Assembly (NCBI GenBank): GCA_023957575.1
Contig: JAMLGU010000001.1
Location: forward strand, 186,001 to 250,000
DNA: 64,000 nt
Source: Chitinophagaceae bacterium
GTDB taxonomy: Bacteria > Bacteroidota > Bacteroidia > Chitinophagales > Chitinophagaceae
Direction: 5' to 3'
The notes beneath the pieces are model-generated. The model was given only the letters and a program-made list of their open reading frames with translations. It was not told where the DNA came from and did no database searches. Below, piece by piece: positions 1-9,323 of the stretch. Made by a program: the position numbers and the translations under genes. Position 1 is the stretch's first letter; every line of letters starts with the position of its first letter.

Positions 1-527
1 AATTGCTGGCGGGCAAAGTCAATGGCTTCTTTTGAAAGATCAGTTATAGTAGCTTCTGCAATTATTTGAGCCGACCAGTCCAAAGCGGTATTTTGTATTT
101 TAATTCTATCTCGTTCATTATCATGTAATGCTCCGAGGCTTTCTCCGTCTCTACCATAGTAATGACCTTTCCAGGAAACGGGTTGACCTTGTGGCGCCGC
201 AGGTATTTTACATAGTATTACATTTTTGCCATCTAGCTCTATTCGCTCGGTCTCTTCAAAGGAAAGACGGGGGCTTGTGTGTTGGGCTATTTCATTTTTA
301 TAGTCATTTAATTGAGAATCATTGATCATCGTACCAACAACAGACTTATTGTTATGCACTCCAAAAACGATCCAAGCAAATGGCTGTCCTTTGAGATTGG
401 CCTCATTGCTTAAGGCAGAAAAATACTGTCCTAGATTATCCTTGTTATACTGATTTTTGGCTTCCTTAAACTCCACAACTTCATTTTCAGTTGAGAGCTT
501 CAATAGTTCTATCAGCGTCTCTTTCAT
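1..527 (-). CDS. AlbA_2 (Schlafen-like) domain protein, partial
   Basis: The N-terminal part of a protein that runs off the left edge. The reading frame is open from the ATG at 527 to position 1. Its start (MKETLIELLKLSTENEVVEF, then KEAKNQYN) and the following SNEAN...WIVFGVHN...VVGT stretch resemble AlbA_2 / divergent-AAA_4 putative DNA-binding domains, where E-FK and a glycine-containing hydrophobic strand are typical. The start codon overlaps the stop of the methyltransferase upstream in an ATGA arrangement (524-527), so the two are probably translationally coupled and work together. Family members accompany restriction or defence methyltransferases, but the C-terminal effector region lies outside the window, so the function is left open. 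Confidence 0.75.
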   Translation of the reverse strand, partial: MKETLIELLKLSTENEVVEFKEAKNQYNKDNLGQYFSALSNEANLKGQPFAWIVFGVHNNKSVVGTMINDSQLNDYKNEIAQHTSPRLSFEETERIELDGKNVILCKIPAAPQGQPVSWKGHYYGRDGESLGALHDNERDRIKIQNTALDWSAQIIAEATITDLSKEAIDFARQQ

Positions 528-3232
528 TTCTTTTTCTTTTTGGGTCTGGCTTCGGTTTCAAACAAAGTGCCTCTGCTCTTTTCCTCTTCTATCATTTGCT
601 CATACAGTTTAAACAAATATTCTAAGCGTTCTTCATCACTTTCAAAAGGTTTTGACCGGTAGCAGCGTTCTACGGCAAGGTCAAGCTGATGATGTGCTTC
701 ACGCAAACCATCAGGCATTTTATCAGGGTCGTAAAGCTGTGCCAATGTTTTTTCAGAATGTGCTTCTCGTTCAGCTAATACCTTGTAAACACGCTTTTCT
801 AATTCTTGCTTTTGGGATTCGTTGATTTCTGGAAATGGGAAAGTGTTGTAGCAAAGTGCTGTTGAATAACGATAATCGGACTTCAGTCTTCCAGCAACCG
901 CTCTTAACCAAGTCATGTGCATTCTTGACGTTATCATTGCAAAAACCCATTCTTTCGCATCATAAATAGCCTGTGCTGAATCAGAAATAACATAATCAGA
1001 ATTTAGAAAACCGATTGGCATATACTCTCTTCTTTCTGATGAAACTCTTGGGACTATAATCGAGTTGGTTTTTTTATACCGAACTTCTGCAAATCTATGG
1101 GGGATAGCTGCTAAAGTATTTGTTGCTCCTCTATCGCTTTGTTCTCGATGGACTTTTACTTTTTCAATTCTGTCTTTAATAAATTTTATTTTTGAAGCAT
1201 CTTTAACATCTCCGTCTTCGATCCATATACACCATCTAGGAATATCATTTATAAATTCTTTTGAGCCTGCAAATTTCTTTATATATGCCTTAGCTCTTGA
1301 ATCTTGTTGAGTCAGTTGTTTATATTCTTCGAGTGAAAGGGTTAAGTATCCTCCATCGTTTGGCATACTTCCAAAATTCATTAAAGGCACTTTTGAGAGT
1401 TGATTTCTTCTTCCAAAAACATAAACATTATCACCTTCAACCAAATATGGCGAGATATTTCTTACTATTGTTTTTATTGTTTTATTGAAAATAAATTTAG
1501 GTTTATTTGAAATGTTTCTAATTCCAAGAATAATTACAATTACAGCAGCTTTTGCTTTAGCATTATTGCTCCATTTAAAAGATTGATGAACAAAATCTAT
1601 TTCAAGCTTATCAGTCAATATATTTGGCCAAAGAGAAGCAACTTGAGAGCCTTGACTGATTGAATTTGTAGATACAAAAGCACATTTTGCATTTGTATTT
1701 TCAATAAAGGCGCCTCCTTTGAAAAACCAAGGTGCGATATAGTCTAAATCATTGTATCCTTCCACCTTTGTGTTGAAAACAAACTTCATATCGGCTTTTT
1801 GAATTTCATCCAATATTCTTGCCCCTAAATAGGGTGGATTCCCCAAAACATAAATTTCATCATCCTTTTCTTTTGGGCAAACAATTTCCCAATCTAAACG
1901 TGTAGCGTTGCCATGTACTATATTCCCGGTTTCGGTCAAAGGTAAAGCAGGTTTGGTGCGTCCAAATTCTTTAAAGAATATTTGGTTCATCTGGTGTTCT
2001 GCCAGCCACAAGGATAGAATGGCTACTTCATGGGCAAAGTCGTCTAACTCAATACCGTAAAAATTGCCTAAGCTGATATTGCTGAATGCCAAACTGCCCA
2101 TTGCCTTAAAAATCTTCATTTCCAACTTTCGCAGTTCTTTGTAAGCAATAATTAAAAAATTGCCGCTGCCGCAGGCGGGATCAAATATTTTTATGTTCCA
2201 AATTCGGTGCAATAAAGCGTTAAGCTTTTTATTGTTGCCTTTTGCTGCTTCAAATTCTTCGTAGAGTTCATTCAAAAAAAGCGGCTCAATCACTTTCATA
2301 ATGTTGGGCACACTGGTGTAGTGCATTCCCAATCCGCCACGGTGCTCCGGCGTAATCACCGCCTGAATCATTGACCCAAAAATATCGGGATTAATGGCGC
2401 TCCAATCCAATTCTCCACAGTCAATTACCGATTGCCGGCTTTTGCGTGTAAATAGTGGTGCGGTGTGTTTATTTCTGAACAGTCCGCCGTTTACATACGG
2501 AAAAGCAAGCAAATAGGCTGGGAGATTACTCCTTTGCTTATTGGGAGTGTTCATCACCTCAAAAAGATGATCGAGATAAGCGTTTAAGTCGCTGCCATCT
2601 TGTTGGGTGTGGCTGCTTATTGAATATGTAAACTGCCCTTTTTCAAAAATGCCCGTATCCTCGGCAAAAAAGCAAAACAACAACCGGGAAAGAAAAACAT
2701 TCAGATTATGAACTTCGGCTTGTGTTTCTTGTATTGAGCCTGTCGAAATAGGGCTGTCTTTTTTGATGTCGTCATAGAGTTTTGCCATTTTTTCGGCAGC
2801 TCTAACATCGGCAGGGCTTTCGTTTTGGTGCTGTGCTTTCTCCATACCCGCCCAGGGCAAAAAGAAATCAAAGTGTTTGGTAATATCAAGGATTTCAATA
2901 TCTAAAGTATCTTGGGTTTTGGTGTCAACAGCCAATAAGACTTTGTAATCCGTAACTACTACAAAACGGGGGTCGTGTTTAATGGGTTTTCCGTTTTCAG
3001 TAAGGTTAGCAATGAGTTCGTGTAAATCTTCTCCTTTTACAGCTTTAAAAAAAAGTTTCTTTTTCCAGGAAATTTCACCATCAACTTTGGAGAGATTCAG
3101 TCCACCGTCTTTTATGCGTTTAATGGTAGCTTTTGGTTGTCCATAAGCCAGCAGCAAATCGTAAATAAAACTTTCCTTGTTGAAAGTCTTTACAAGTTGC
3201 TGCAAGTTGTTTTCTATTTGGGCAATGTTCAT
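524..3232 (-). CDS. Large N6-adenine DNA methyltransferase, type IIL / PglX-like class
   Basis: A 902-residue class I SAM-dependent DNA methyltransferase (COG1002-like). Motif I reads FDPACGSGNF near residue 350 and motif IV reads NPPY near residue 462, the gamma order for N6-adenine enzymes. The C-terminal half, with a YRYSTALCYNTFPFP segment, resembles target-recognition regions of single-chain restriction-modification enzymes. In type IIL enzymes the N-terminal domain carries a nuclease motif ending in ExK before a GxDL segment. Here the matching stretch is KKLFFKAVKGEDL, so the ExK residues appear absent. It may therefore be a modification or recognition subunit that relies on a partner, the overlapping AlbA_2 gene being the obvious candidate. 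The C-terminus ends in five lysines. Confidence 0.85.
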   Translation of the reverse strand: MNIAQIENNLQQLVKTFNKESFIYDLLLAYGQPKATIKRIKDGGLNLSKVDGEISWKKKLFFKAVKGEDLHELIANLTENGKPIKHDPRFVVVTDYKVLLAVDTKTQDTLDIEILDITKHFDFFLPWAGMEKAQHQNESPADVRAAEKMAKLYDDIKKDSPISTGSIQETQAEVHNLNVFLSRLLFCFFAEDTGIFEKGQFTYSISSHTQQDGSDLNAYLDHLFEVMNTPNKQRSNLPAYLLAFPYVNGGLFRNKHTAPLFTRKSRQSVIDCGELDWSAINPDIFGSMIQAVITPEHRGGLGMHYTSVPNIMKVIEPLFLNELYEEFEAAKGNNKKLNALLHRIWNIKIFDPACGSGNFLIIAYKELRKLEMKIFKAMGSLAFSNISLGNFYGIELDDFAHEVAILSLWLAEHQMNQIFFKEFGRTKPALPLTETGNIVHGNATRLDWEIVCPKEKDDEIYVLGNPPYLGARILDEIQKADMKFVFNTKVEGYNDLDYIAPWFFKGGAFIENTNAKCAFVSTNSISQGSQVASLWPNILTDKLEIDFVHQSFKWSNNAKAKAAVIVIILGIRNISNKPKFIFNKTIKTIVRNISPYLVEGDNVYVFGRRNQLSKVPLMNFGSMPNDGGYLTLSLEEYKQLTQQDSRAKAYIKKFAGSKEFINDIPRWCIWIEDGDVKDASKIKFIKDRIEKVKVHREQSDRGATNTLAAIPHRFAEVRYKKTNSIIVPRVSSERREYMPIGFLNSDYVISDSAQAIYDAKEWVFAMITSRMHMTWLRAVAGRLKSDYRYSTALCYNTFPFPEINESQKQELEKRVYKVLAEREAHSEKTLAQLYDPDKMPDGLREAHHQLDLAVERCYRSKPFESDEERLEYLFKLYEQMIEEEKSRGTLFETEARPKKKKK

Positions 3233-3328
3233 TATGAATGTCAGTCTTTTCGTTGAACAATATAGTTGGTAAAGTTAATGTTTATGTTGCCAAATGTTAG
3301 CGGTTTGTTGTAGTTTCGGCTGTGTCAT

Positions 3329-3520
3329 TTCAGTTTGTTTTCTAAACCCCTCGAATTCGAAGGGTTTAAGATCTGGGTTATAAATTGCTTCCTAAAACTC
3401 CAAAAGTTCAATGGTATTTCGGTTTCTCATCCAGTTTTGAATGATAATATCGGTATGGCCAGGGTCTTTGTGTCGTGCAATGTCGGTGAGGGAGATAAAA
3501 TCGTTACTGTTGTATTCGTA
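3329..3520 (-). pseudogene. KilA-N domain gene remnant
   Basis: Reading the minus strand from 3520 gives YEYNSNDFISLTDIARHKD followed by an NWMRNRNTIELLEF segment, then a TAG stop (3394-3392) where a Trp codon would be expected, then EAIYNPDLKPFEFEGFRK. This is the characteristic start of bacterial KilA-N proteins. Both the beginning and the remainder of the domain are missing, so it is a short decayed fragment. A complete KilA-N gene is present on the plus strand at 24613, but its wording differs enough that this is not a recent copy of it. Confidence 0.7.
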
Positions 3521-3849
3521 TTAAACAATTTTAACGCTCTGAACCTTTATCTTTTTATTCTTTGCGATATTCTGTTTTCAAACGACAAATCTATAAAAAG
3601 GTTAACGTGTGTTTTTCGGTTCTTTTGGATTTTATTTGTTACAATGACCGTTAACTCCCAAATATACAACCCAACCCTCATTCTAAAAATATATTACTTT
3701 CAAAACATCTATATAACCTCTCCCCCCACTCAAACATTTAAGACCCTTCAAAAGAATTTGCCTAAAATCCTGCTTCAACATCATCGTCTCCTACCGTCAA
3801 ACCCATCTCTTTTCTGCCTGAAATCCTCCCTTTTCTGCAATAGATGCAT

Positions 3850-3857
3850 TAACTTTG
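3850..3857 (+). promoter_or_regulatory. Promoter -7 element of ileS
   Basis: TAACTTTG matches the Bacteroidota -7 consensus TAnnTTTG and lies 18 bp before the chosen ileS ATG, which leaves a leader of roughly 12 nt. No clear TTTG -33 element is seen at the ideal distance. Confidence 0.5.
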
Positions 3858-3875
3858 CAATCTTTTTATAATATT

Positions 3876-6800
3876 ATGAGTGTGAAATACAGAGAGTTTT
3901 CAGGATTAAACCTGCCGGCAATTGAAAAAGAAATATTAGAAAAATGGTCGGATACACAAGCATTTGAAAAAAGCGTGTCTTTGCGCCAGGGGCATCAGCC
4001 TTTTGTATTTTACGAAGGTCCGCCCAGCGCCAATGGCATGCCGGGAATCCATCACGTGATTTCCAGAACCTTGAAAGACTTGGTTTGTCGCTACAAAACC
4101 ATGGCCGGTTTTCAGGTAAAGCGTAAGGGAGGCTGGGACACACATGGCCTGCCTGTAGAATTGGGAGTAGAGAAAGAATTAGGCATTACCAAAGAAGATA
4201 TCGGAACAAAAATTTCGGTAGAAGAATATAATCAAAAGTGTCGCGAAGCAGTTTTACGTTTCAAAGGCCAGTGGGACGATCTGACCGTGAAAATGGGTTA
4301 TTGGGTTGATTTGAATGACCCTTATATCACCTTCAAAAACGAATACATCGAAACCCTTTGGTGGTTGCTTAAACAATTGTTTGACAAGGGTTTATTATAC
4401 AAAAGCGTTAGTATTCAGCCTTACTCCCCTGCTGCGGGTACGGGACTGAGCTCTCACGAGCTGAACCAGCCCGGAACCTACAAGGATGTAAAAGACACTT
4501 CGGCTACCGTACTGTTCCAAGTTGTTGAAAACCAAAAGAGCCTTCCGATTTTTGAGGCGCTTTCAAACGCAGGAACAGGTAGTGAAGATGCCCATTTTAT
4601 GGCATGGACAACCACCCCCTGGACGCTTCCCTCCAATCTGGGATTGACCGTAGGCGGCAATATTGAATATGTGCTGGTTCAAACCTACAATCCTTATACC
4701 CATGAACCTCAGAATGTTATATTAGCAAGAGTTTTGCTGCCAAAGTATTTTAAGGAAGAAGGCGAAGTAAAAGGAGGTAGTTTGCCCGAATTTAAGGGGG
4801 AAAAAGGCGAAATTCTTCCCTACAAAATTATCGCTTCATTCAAAGGCGCTGAATTAGAAGGAATTGAATATGAACAACTAATGCCTTATCAGGCCAATTC
4901 GCCTGCAAAGATTGAAGAAATAACTCCGGGCGCCCAACCGTTCAGAGTGTTGGTGGGCGATTTCGTTACCACCGAAGACGGTACCGGCATTGTGCATACA
5001 GCGCCCGCTTTTGGCGCTGATGACTATAAGGTTGGCCAAAAATACAATATCGGCATCCTGACGATGGTGGATAAAGAAGGTAAGTTTGTGGAAGGGATGG
5101 GGCCGTACAGCAACCGTTTTGTAAAAAACTACAAAGACGAAAAGGATTATGTAGATGTAAACGTGGACATCAGTGTGGACCTGAAAAAAGAAGGAAAAGC
5201 CTTCAAAGTAGAAAAATACGAACACAATTATCCGCATTGCTGGCGTACCGACAAGCCGATTCTTTACTATCCGTTGGATGCCTGGTTTATAAAAACCACT
5301 GCCATCCGCGAGAGAATGGTGGAACTGAACAATACCATCAACTGGAAACCAAAGAGTACCGGAGAAGGTCGCTTTGGCAACTGGCTCGAGAATATGGTGG
5401 ACTGGAACCTGAGCCGTAGCCGCTTCTGGGGTACACCCCTGCCGGTTTGGAGTACCGAGGATTGTTCTCAATATAAATGTATCGGCTCCATCGAGGAACT
5501 GAATACCGAAATCAGAAAGGCAAATGAAGTATTGGGTGGCGATATTAACCATCATTACCTGCATGATGGTATTCTGGACCTGCACAAGCCTTATGTGGAC
5601 GATGTGATATTGGTAAGTGATGACGGCCGCCCGATGCGCCGGGAGCCTGATTTGATAGACGTTTGGTTCGATAGCGGCGCCATGCCTTATGCCCAGTGGG
5701 GCCTCAACTATGAAAAACTGAAAGCCGGCGATCCCATGCCTTTCAACCAGCCTTTTGAAAGCGACTTTCCGGCCGATTTCATCTGCGAAGGCGTTGACCA
5801 AACCCGCGGCTGGTTCTACACCCTGCACGCCATTGCTTCATTAGTATTTGACTCTGTGGCATTTAAGACGGTGATGAGTAATGGCCTGGTGCTGGATAAA
5901 AACGGCAATAAAATGAGCAAAAGACTCAATAATACGGTGGATCCTTTCCAAACCGTAGAAAAATATGGCGCCGATGCTACCAGATGGTATTTGGTAACCA
6001 ATGCCTCGCCCTGGGATAACCTGAAATTTGATACCGAAGGCATCAAGGAAGTACAGCGTAAATTCTTTGGCACCTTGTATAATACCTACCAGTTTTTTGC
6101 ACTTTATGCCAATGTGGATGGCTTTACATTCAAAGAGCCCTATTTACCGGTGGAAAAAAGGCCCGAAATTGACCGATGGATTCTTTCGTCATTGAATACT
6201 TTGATCAAAAAAGTAACCGAAGCCATGGACGAATACGAGCCCACTCAGGCCGGAAGACTGATAGAAGACTTTGTGGATGAACATCTTAGCAATTGGTATG
6301 TACGTCTTTGCCGCCGTCGTTTTTGGAAGCCGGCACGTCAAAAGACCAACGGTACCGAGGCAGGAGAGACCGAATATGAAAATGATAAAATAGCCGCTTA
6401 TCAGACGCTTTATGAGTGTTTGGAAACGGTTTGTTTGCTGATGGCGCCTATTGCTCCTTTCTTCAGCGATGCTGTCTATCGCAATTTGAATATGATAACC
6501 AATCGCCATCAGGAAGAATCTGTGCATCATGTACTATTTCCAAAAGCTAATGAAGCATTGATTGACAATAGTTTAGAAGAAAGAATGCAACTGGCGCAAG
6601 ACACTTCTTCACTGATTTTGTCGCTACGCAAAAAAGTAAATATCAAGGTGCGTCAGCCGCTGCAAAAGGTATTGATTCCTGTACTTAATCAGAATATGAA
6701 AGACCAGATGGAAAAAGTGGAGGATTTAATCAAGTCTGAAGTAAACGTGAAGGAAATTGAATACCTCAATCCGGATAACACATTCATTAGCAAGAAGATA

Positions 6801-7313
6801 AAGCCAAATTTTGTTTTATTGGGTAAAAAATTAGGCGCTAAAATGAAACCGGTTTCAGCCGCTTTAGCTAAGTTCTCGCAAGAGGATATTTCTAAACTGG
6901 AAAAAGACGGTCAAATGGATCTGAATATAGACGGAGAAGTTATTACATTGACAATCAATGAGGTAGAGCTAACCAGCGAAGATATTCCCGGCTGGACAGT
7001 AGCTTCCAAAGGGCAACTGACAGTGGCGTTGGACATTACGATTACACCCGAGCTGCAAAAGGAAGGGGATGCCCGCGAGTTTGTAAATAGAATTCAAAAA
7101 ATCAGAAAAGACAGCGGATTTGAGCTAACCGATAAAATAAATGTACAAATAGATACAAATGATACGCTAAAAAGCTCATTAGTCGCTTATAATCAGTATA
7201 TTTGCACAGAAATTCTTGCCGATAAACTCGAATTTCTACCCATTTCGGAAGGTGGCACCCTTATTGATGTAAATGAAAACGAATTAAAAACGATTGTAAC
7301 AAAAAAATCATAA
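3876..7313 (+). CDS. ileS: Isoleucyl-tRNA synthetase
   Basis: Charges tRNA-Ile with isoleucine in the cytoplasm. 1145 residues. The class I signature appears as PSANGMPGIHH near residues 50-60, a variant of HIGH that I associate with Bacteroidota IleRS, followed by GGWDTHGLPVELGVEKELG. The KMSKR loop is intact at about 679-683 (NGNKMSKRLNNT), and an editing domain and a long anticodon-binding C-terminal domain follow. I chose the ATG at 3876 (MSVKYREF) because it lies just after a -7 promoter element; a longer in-frame start at a TTG inside that element is unlikely. The DksA-like gene starts 3 bp after the stop, so the two are probably cotranscribed. Confidence 0.97.
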   Translation: MSVKYREFSGLNLPAIEKEILEKWSDTQAFEKSVSLRQGHQPFVFYEGPPSANGMPGIHHVISRTLKDLVCRYKTMAGFQVKRKGGWDTHGLPVELGVEKELGITKEDIGTKISVEEYNQKCREAVLRFKGQWDDLTVKMGYWVDLNDPYITFKNEYIETLWWLLKQLFDKGLLYKSVSIQPYSPAAGTGLSSHELNQPGTYKDVKDTSATVLFQVVENQKSLPIFEALSNAGTGSEDAHFMAWTTTPWTLPSNLGLTVGGNIEYVLVQTYNPYTHEPQNVILARVLLPKYFKEEGEVKGGSLPEFKGEKGEILPYKIIASFKGAELEGIEYEQLMPYQANSPAKIEEITPGAQPFRVLVGDFVTTEDGTGIVHTAPAFGADDYKVGQKYNIGILTMVDKEGKFVEGMGPYSNRFVKNYKDEKDYVDVNVDISVDLKKEGKAFKVEKYEHNYPHCWRTDKPILYYPLDAWFIKTTAIRERMVELNNTINWKPKSTGEGRFGNWLENMVDWNLSRSRFWGTPLPVWSTEDCSQYKCIGSIEELNTEIRKANEVLGGDINHHYLHDGILDLHKPYVDDVILVSDDGRPMRREPDLIDVWFDSGAMPYAQWGLNYEKLKAGDPMPFNQPFESDFPADFICEGVDQTRGWFYTLHAIASLVFDSVAFKTVMSNGLVLDKNGNKMSKRLNNTVDPFQTVEKYGADATRWYLVTNASPWDNLKFDTEGIKEVQRKFFGTLYNTYQFFALYANVDGFTFKEPYLPVEKRPEIDRWILSSLNTLIKKVTEAMDEYEPTQAGRLIEDFVDEHLSNWYVRLCRRRFWKPARQKTNGTEAGETEYENDKIAAYQTLYECLETVCLLMAPIAPFFSDAVYRNLNMITNRHQEESVHHVLFPKANEALIDNSLEERMQLAQDTSSLILSLRKKVNIKVRQPLQKVLIPVLNQNMKDQMEKVEDLIKSEVNVKEIEYLNPDNTFISKKIKPNFVLLGKKLGAKMKPVSAALAKFSQEDISKLEKDGQMDLNIDGEVITLTINEVELTSEDIPGWTVASKGQLTVALDITITPELQKEGDAREFVNRIQKIRKDSGFELTDKINVQIDTNDTLKSSLVAYNQYICTEILADKLEFLPISEGGTLIDVNENELKTIVTKKS

Positions 7314-7316
7314 AAA

Positions 7317-8144
7317 ATGGCTACAAAAAACAAAGTTGTTGCAAAAAAAGCTACACCTGCAAAAAAAGCGAGCAAACCGGTAGCAAAACCAGTGGCAAAA
7401 GCCCCTGCTAAAAAAGCAGTTGCAAAACCAGTGGCAAAAGCGCCCGCTAAAAAAGCTACTCCGGCCAAGAAAACAGCTACAAAACCTGTTGCAAAAGCCC
7501 CTGTTAAAAAGGTGAGCAAGCCGGTTGAAAAAAAGGCAGCTCCTAAAAAAGCAGTAGCAAAAGAAAAAGAAGTATTAAAGGCTACAAAACCTGTTGCCGA
7601 AAAAGCGCCTGCAAAAAAGACCTCCAAGCCGGTAGCCAAAGTTGAAGCGCCAAAGGCAAAAGCGAAAGTAGTGATACCCAAGTTGACCACACAGAAAGCG
7701 GTTAAATATACACCTGAGTTTTCGAAAAGTATTTTAAATAATCCTGCCAATAAGTTGGAAAAGGCCAAATCGGTTGTGCGCTATACCGATGCCGACCTTC
7801 AGGAGTTTAAAGAAATTATTCTTAAAAAATTAGATGCCGCCAAAAAAGAATTGGCTTATTTGCAAGGTTTAATCACCAGAAGAGACAGCGAAGGCGGCGA
7901 TTTGGATGAAGGACGCTACATGACGATGGAAGATGGCAGTATTAGCATGGAGCGGGAGCAACTGAGCCAGTTAGCCAGCCGCCAAATTCAGTTTATTGAC
8001 CATCTGGAAAAAGCATTGATGCGTGTAGAAAACAAAACCTACGGTATCTGCCGCGTTACCGGAAAACTTATTGATAAAGCAAGATTACGTGCAGTGCCTC
8101 ACGCTACATTAAGCATTGAAGCAAAATCAATGATAAATAAATAA
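7317..8144 (+). CDS. TraR/DksA-like regulator with histone H1-like N-terminal tail
   Basis: A 275-residue protein in two parts. Residues 1 to about 135 are low-complexity Lys/Ala/Pro repeats (variants of KPVAKAPAKKA), like bacterial histone H1-type tails, and should be disordered and strongly basic. Residues from about 155 to the end form a helical hairpin and a DksA-type end, YGICRVTGKLIDKARL then RAVPHATLSIEAK. Only one cysteine (C245) of the usual four-cysteine zinc site remains, so zinc binding by that site is doubtful. DksA proteins act in the secondary channel of RNA polymerase; the tail suggests added nucleic-acid binding. It follows ileS by 3 bp. The N-terminal repeats are also nearly repetitive at DNA level and prone to length change. 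Confidence 0.85.
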   Translation: MATKNKVVAKKATPAKKASKPVAKPVAKAPAKKAVAKPVAKAPAKKATPAKKTATKPVAKAPVKKVSKPVEKKAAPKKAVAKEKEVLKATKPVAEKAPAKKTSKPVAKVEAPKAKAKVVIPKLTTQKAVKYTPEFSKSILNNPANKLEKAKSVVRYTDADLQEFKEIILKKLDAAKKELAYLQGLITRRDSEGGDLDEGRYMTMEDGSISMEREQLSQLASRQIQFIDHLEKALMRVENKTYGICRVTGKLIDKARLRAVPHATLSIEAKSMINK

Positions 8145-8174
8145 TATCTTAATTAATTTTGGGGTTTCACGTTT

Positions 8175-8230
8175 GAGGTAACGGATAAATTTTCTTTTGG
8201 CAGTTTTGCCTAAAGAAAACGTAAAACCTC
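8175..8230 (+). terminator. Long imperfect inverted repeat after the ileS operon
   Basis: GAGGT (8175-8179) pairs with ACCTC (8226-8230). An inner TTTTCTTT (8190-8197) pairs with AAAGAAAA (8212-8219), topped by TGGC...GCCT. It lies 30 bp after the DksA-like gene and just before the YcxB-like gene. It could end the upstream operon or structure the leader of the downstream gene. No strong U-tract follows directly. Confidence 0.45.
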
Positions 8231-8253
8231 CAATTAAGAACCTTAATTTTTTT

Positions 8254-8730
8254 ATGACCGCCACCTTTTCATACCACAAGTCACAGGTCATTCAGGCATT
8301 GCGTTATCATTTCATTGCCAAAATGGAAATCAGAATAATGATAATTTTGGTAAATGTGTTTGCATTGTTTTCACTGATATTATACATAATGGGGAAAATA
8401 ACCCCCGTTGCCTTCATTTTGAATGCGTTTTTATGGTTTGGATTGATGATTAGCTTTTGGTTTATCCTTCCTTTTTTCGTATATAGCAAAGCAGAAACCT
8501 TTAAACACAGCTTCACAATGTATTTCGATGAGAACGATTTTACACTTGAACATGAAAAAGGAAAACGCAGTTGGCCATACTCAGCCTTAAAAACCTTTAA
8601 GGAAACACCGCTGTTCTTTTTTTTGTATTTCGACAGTCGTTCCTTTTTACTGGTACCCAAAGAAGGTTTTCGAGACCATGAAGAGGTAGTCAAACTAAGA
8701 CATTTGCTTGGTAGCAGGTTGAAAAGCTAA
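8254..8730 (+). CDS. YcxB-like membrane protein
   Basis: 158 residues from the ATG at 8254 (MTATFSYHK). An upstream TTG extension to 8197 would run through the inverted repeat and is not preferred. Two hydrophobic segments occupy roughly residues 28-50 and 52-75. They are followed by a soluble C-terminal domain with FTLEHEKGKRSWPYSALKTF and YFDSRSFLLVPKEGF, the pattern of YcxB-like C-terminal domains. The function of this family is not known to me. The 3' end overlaps the convergent acetyltransferase gene by 4 bp. Confidence 0.75.
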   Translation: MTATFSYHKSQVIQALRYHFIAKMEIRIMIILVNVFALFSLILYIMGKITPVAFILNAFLWFGLMISFWFILPFFVYSKAETFKHSFTMYFDENDFTLEHEKGKRSWPYSALKTFKETPLFFFLYFDSRSFLLVPKEGFRDHEEVVKLRHLLGSRLKS

Positions 8731-9155
8731 AATAGTCTTTTTTTCATCATCACATGCGGAATGGTAACTTTGATAAATTCTTCACCAATCTGAGTATAAC
8801 CCATTCTTATATAAAATCCTGAAACACTTTTTCTGGCATACATATTCAGCTCTCTGTAACCGATATCTCTGGTAATTGCTTCTGCAAAATGAAGCAGGGC
8901 ACGGCCAATTCCTTTTCCCTGCAAATCATTCAAAACCGCCATCTGGCGCAGCAGGAGCAAATCTCCCTCCCTTACCAGCATACAGCAACCCAGCATTTTT
9001 TCATCTTCAAAAGCGCCAATCAGAATATTATTCTTGTCTTGTTCTATATCTTCTTCTGTAAGGCTCAAACCCAATGGAGCACGCAAAATATGATTGCGCA
9101 AATCCAGCATTTGCCGGTATTCCTGCGATGCATAATCAATTATTTGGAGTGCCAT
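8727..9155 (-). CDS. GNAT family N-acetyltransferase
   Basis: A 142-residue acetyl-CoA-dependent acyltransferase. The acetyl-CoA-binding motif A is clear: LRQMAVLNDLQGKGIGRALL, where QGKGIG is the pyrophosphate loop. The C-terminal ELNMYARKSVSGFYIRMGY is the usual beta6/alpha4 region ending with the FY..xGF/Y motif. Its substrate cannot be predicted. It is a monocistronic minus-strand gene converging on the YcxB-like gene. Confidence 0.88.
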   Translation of the reverse strand: MALQIIDYASQEYRQMLDLRNHILRAPLGLSLTEEDIEQDKNNILIGAFEDEKMLGCCMLVREGDLLLLRQMAVLNDLQGKGIGRALLHFAEAITRDIGYRELNMYARKSVSGFYIRMGYTQIGEEFIKVTIPHVMMKKRLF

Positions 9156-9267
9156 TATTTACAAATAAAATAAAAAAATAAAAGATTTTTTTTTCTGAAT
9201 GTATTCTTATTGTAAAATTGCATAATTTTAGGTAGTAAACAAGTGATTTATTATTTTTTTTGAACGC

Positions 9268-9297
9268 TTGTTGATTTAGTTAAATCCTTTATTTTTG
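9268..9297 (+). promoter_or_regulatory. acpP promoter
   Basis: TTG (9268-9270), 19 bp, then TATTTTTG (9290-9297): a near-ideal Bacteroidota sigma-ABfr promoter, 26 bp before the acpP start codon. Confidence 0.65.
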
Positions 9298-9323
9298 CAT
9301 TTCAATAACAAAAAATATAAGAT

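Noticed and set aside
3335..3871. Open frame of 178 codons on the plus strand before ileS
   Set aside because: It lies antisense to the KilA-N remnant and runs into the ileS promoter; its product has no recognisable domain and odd composition.
4878..5828. 316-codon minus-strand frame inside ileS
   Set aside because: Antisense shadow of a well-conserved gene; no domain seen.
7193..7768. 191-codon Ala/Phe/Thr-rich minus-strand frame
   Set aside because: It is the complement of the Lys/Ala repeat tail of the DksA-like gene and reflects that composition.
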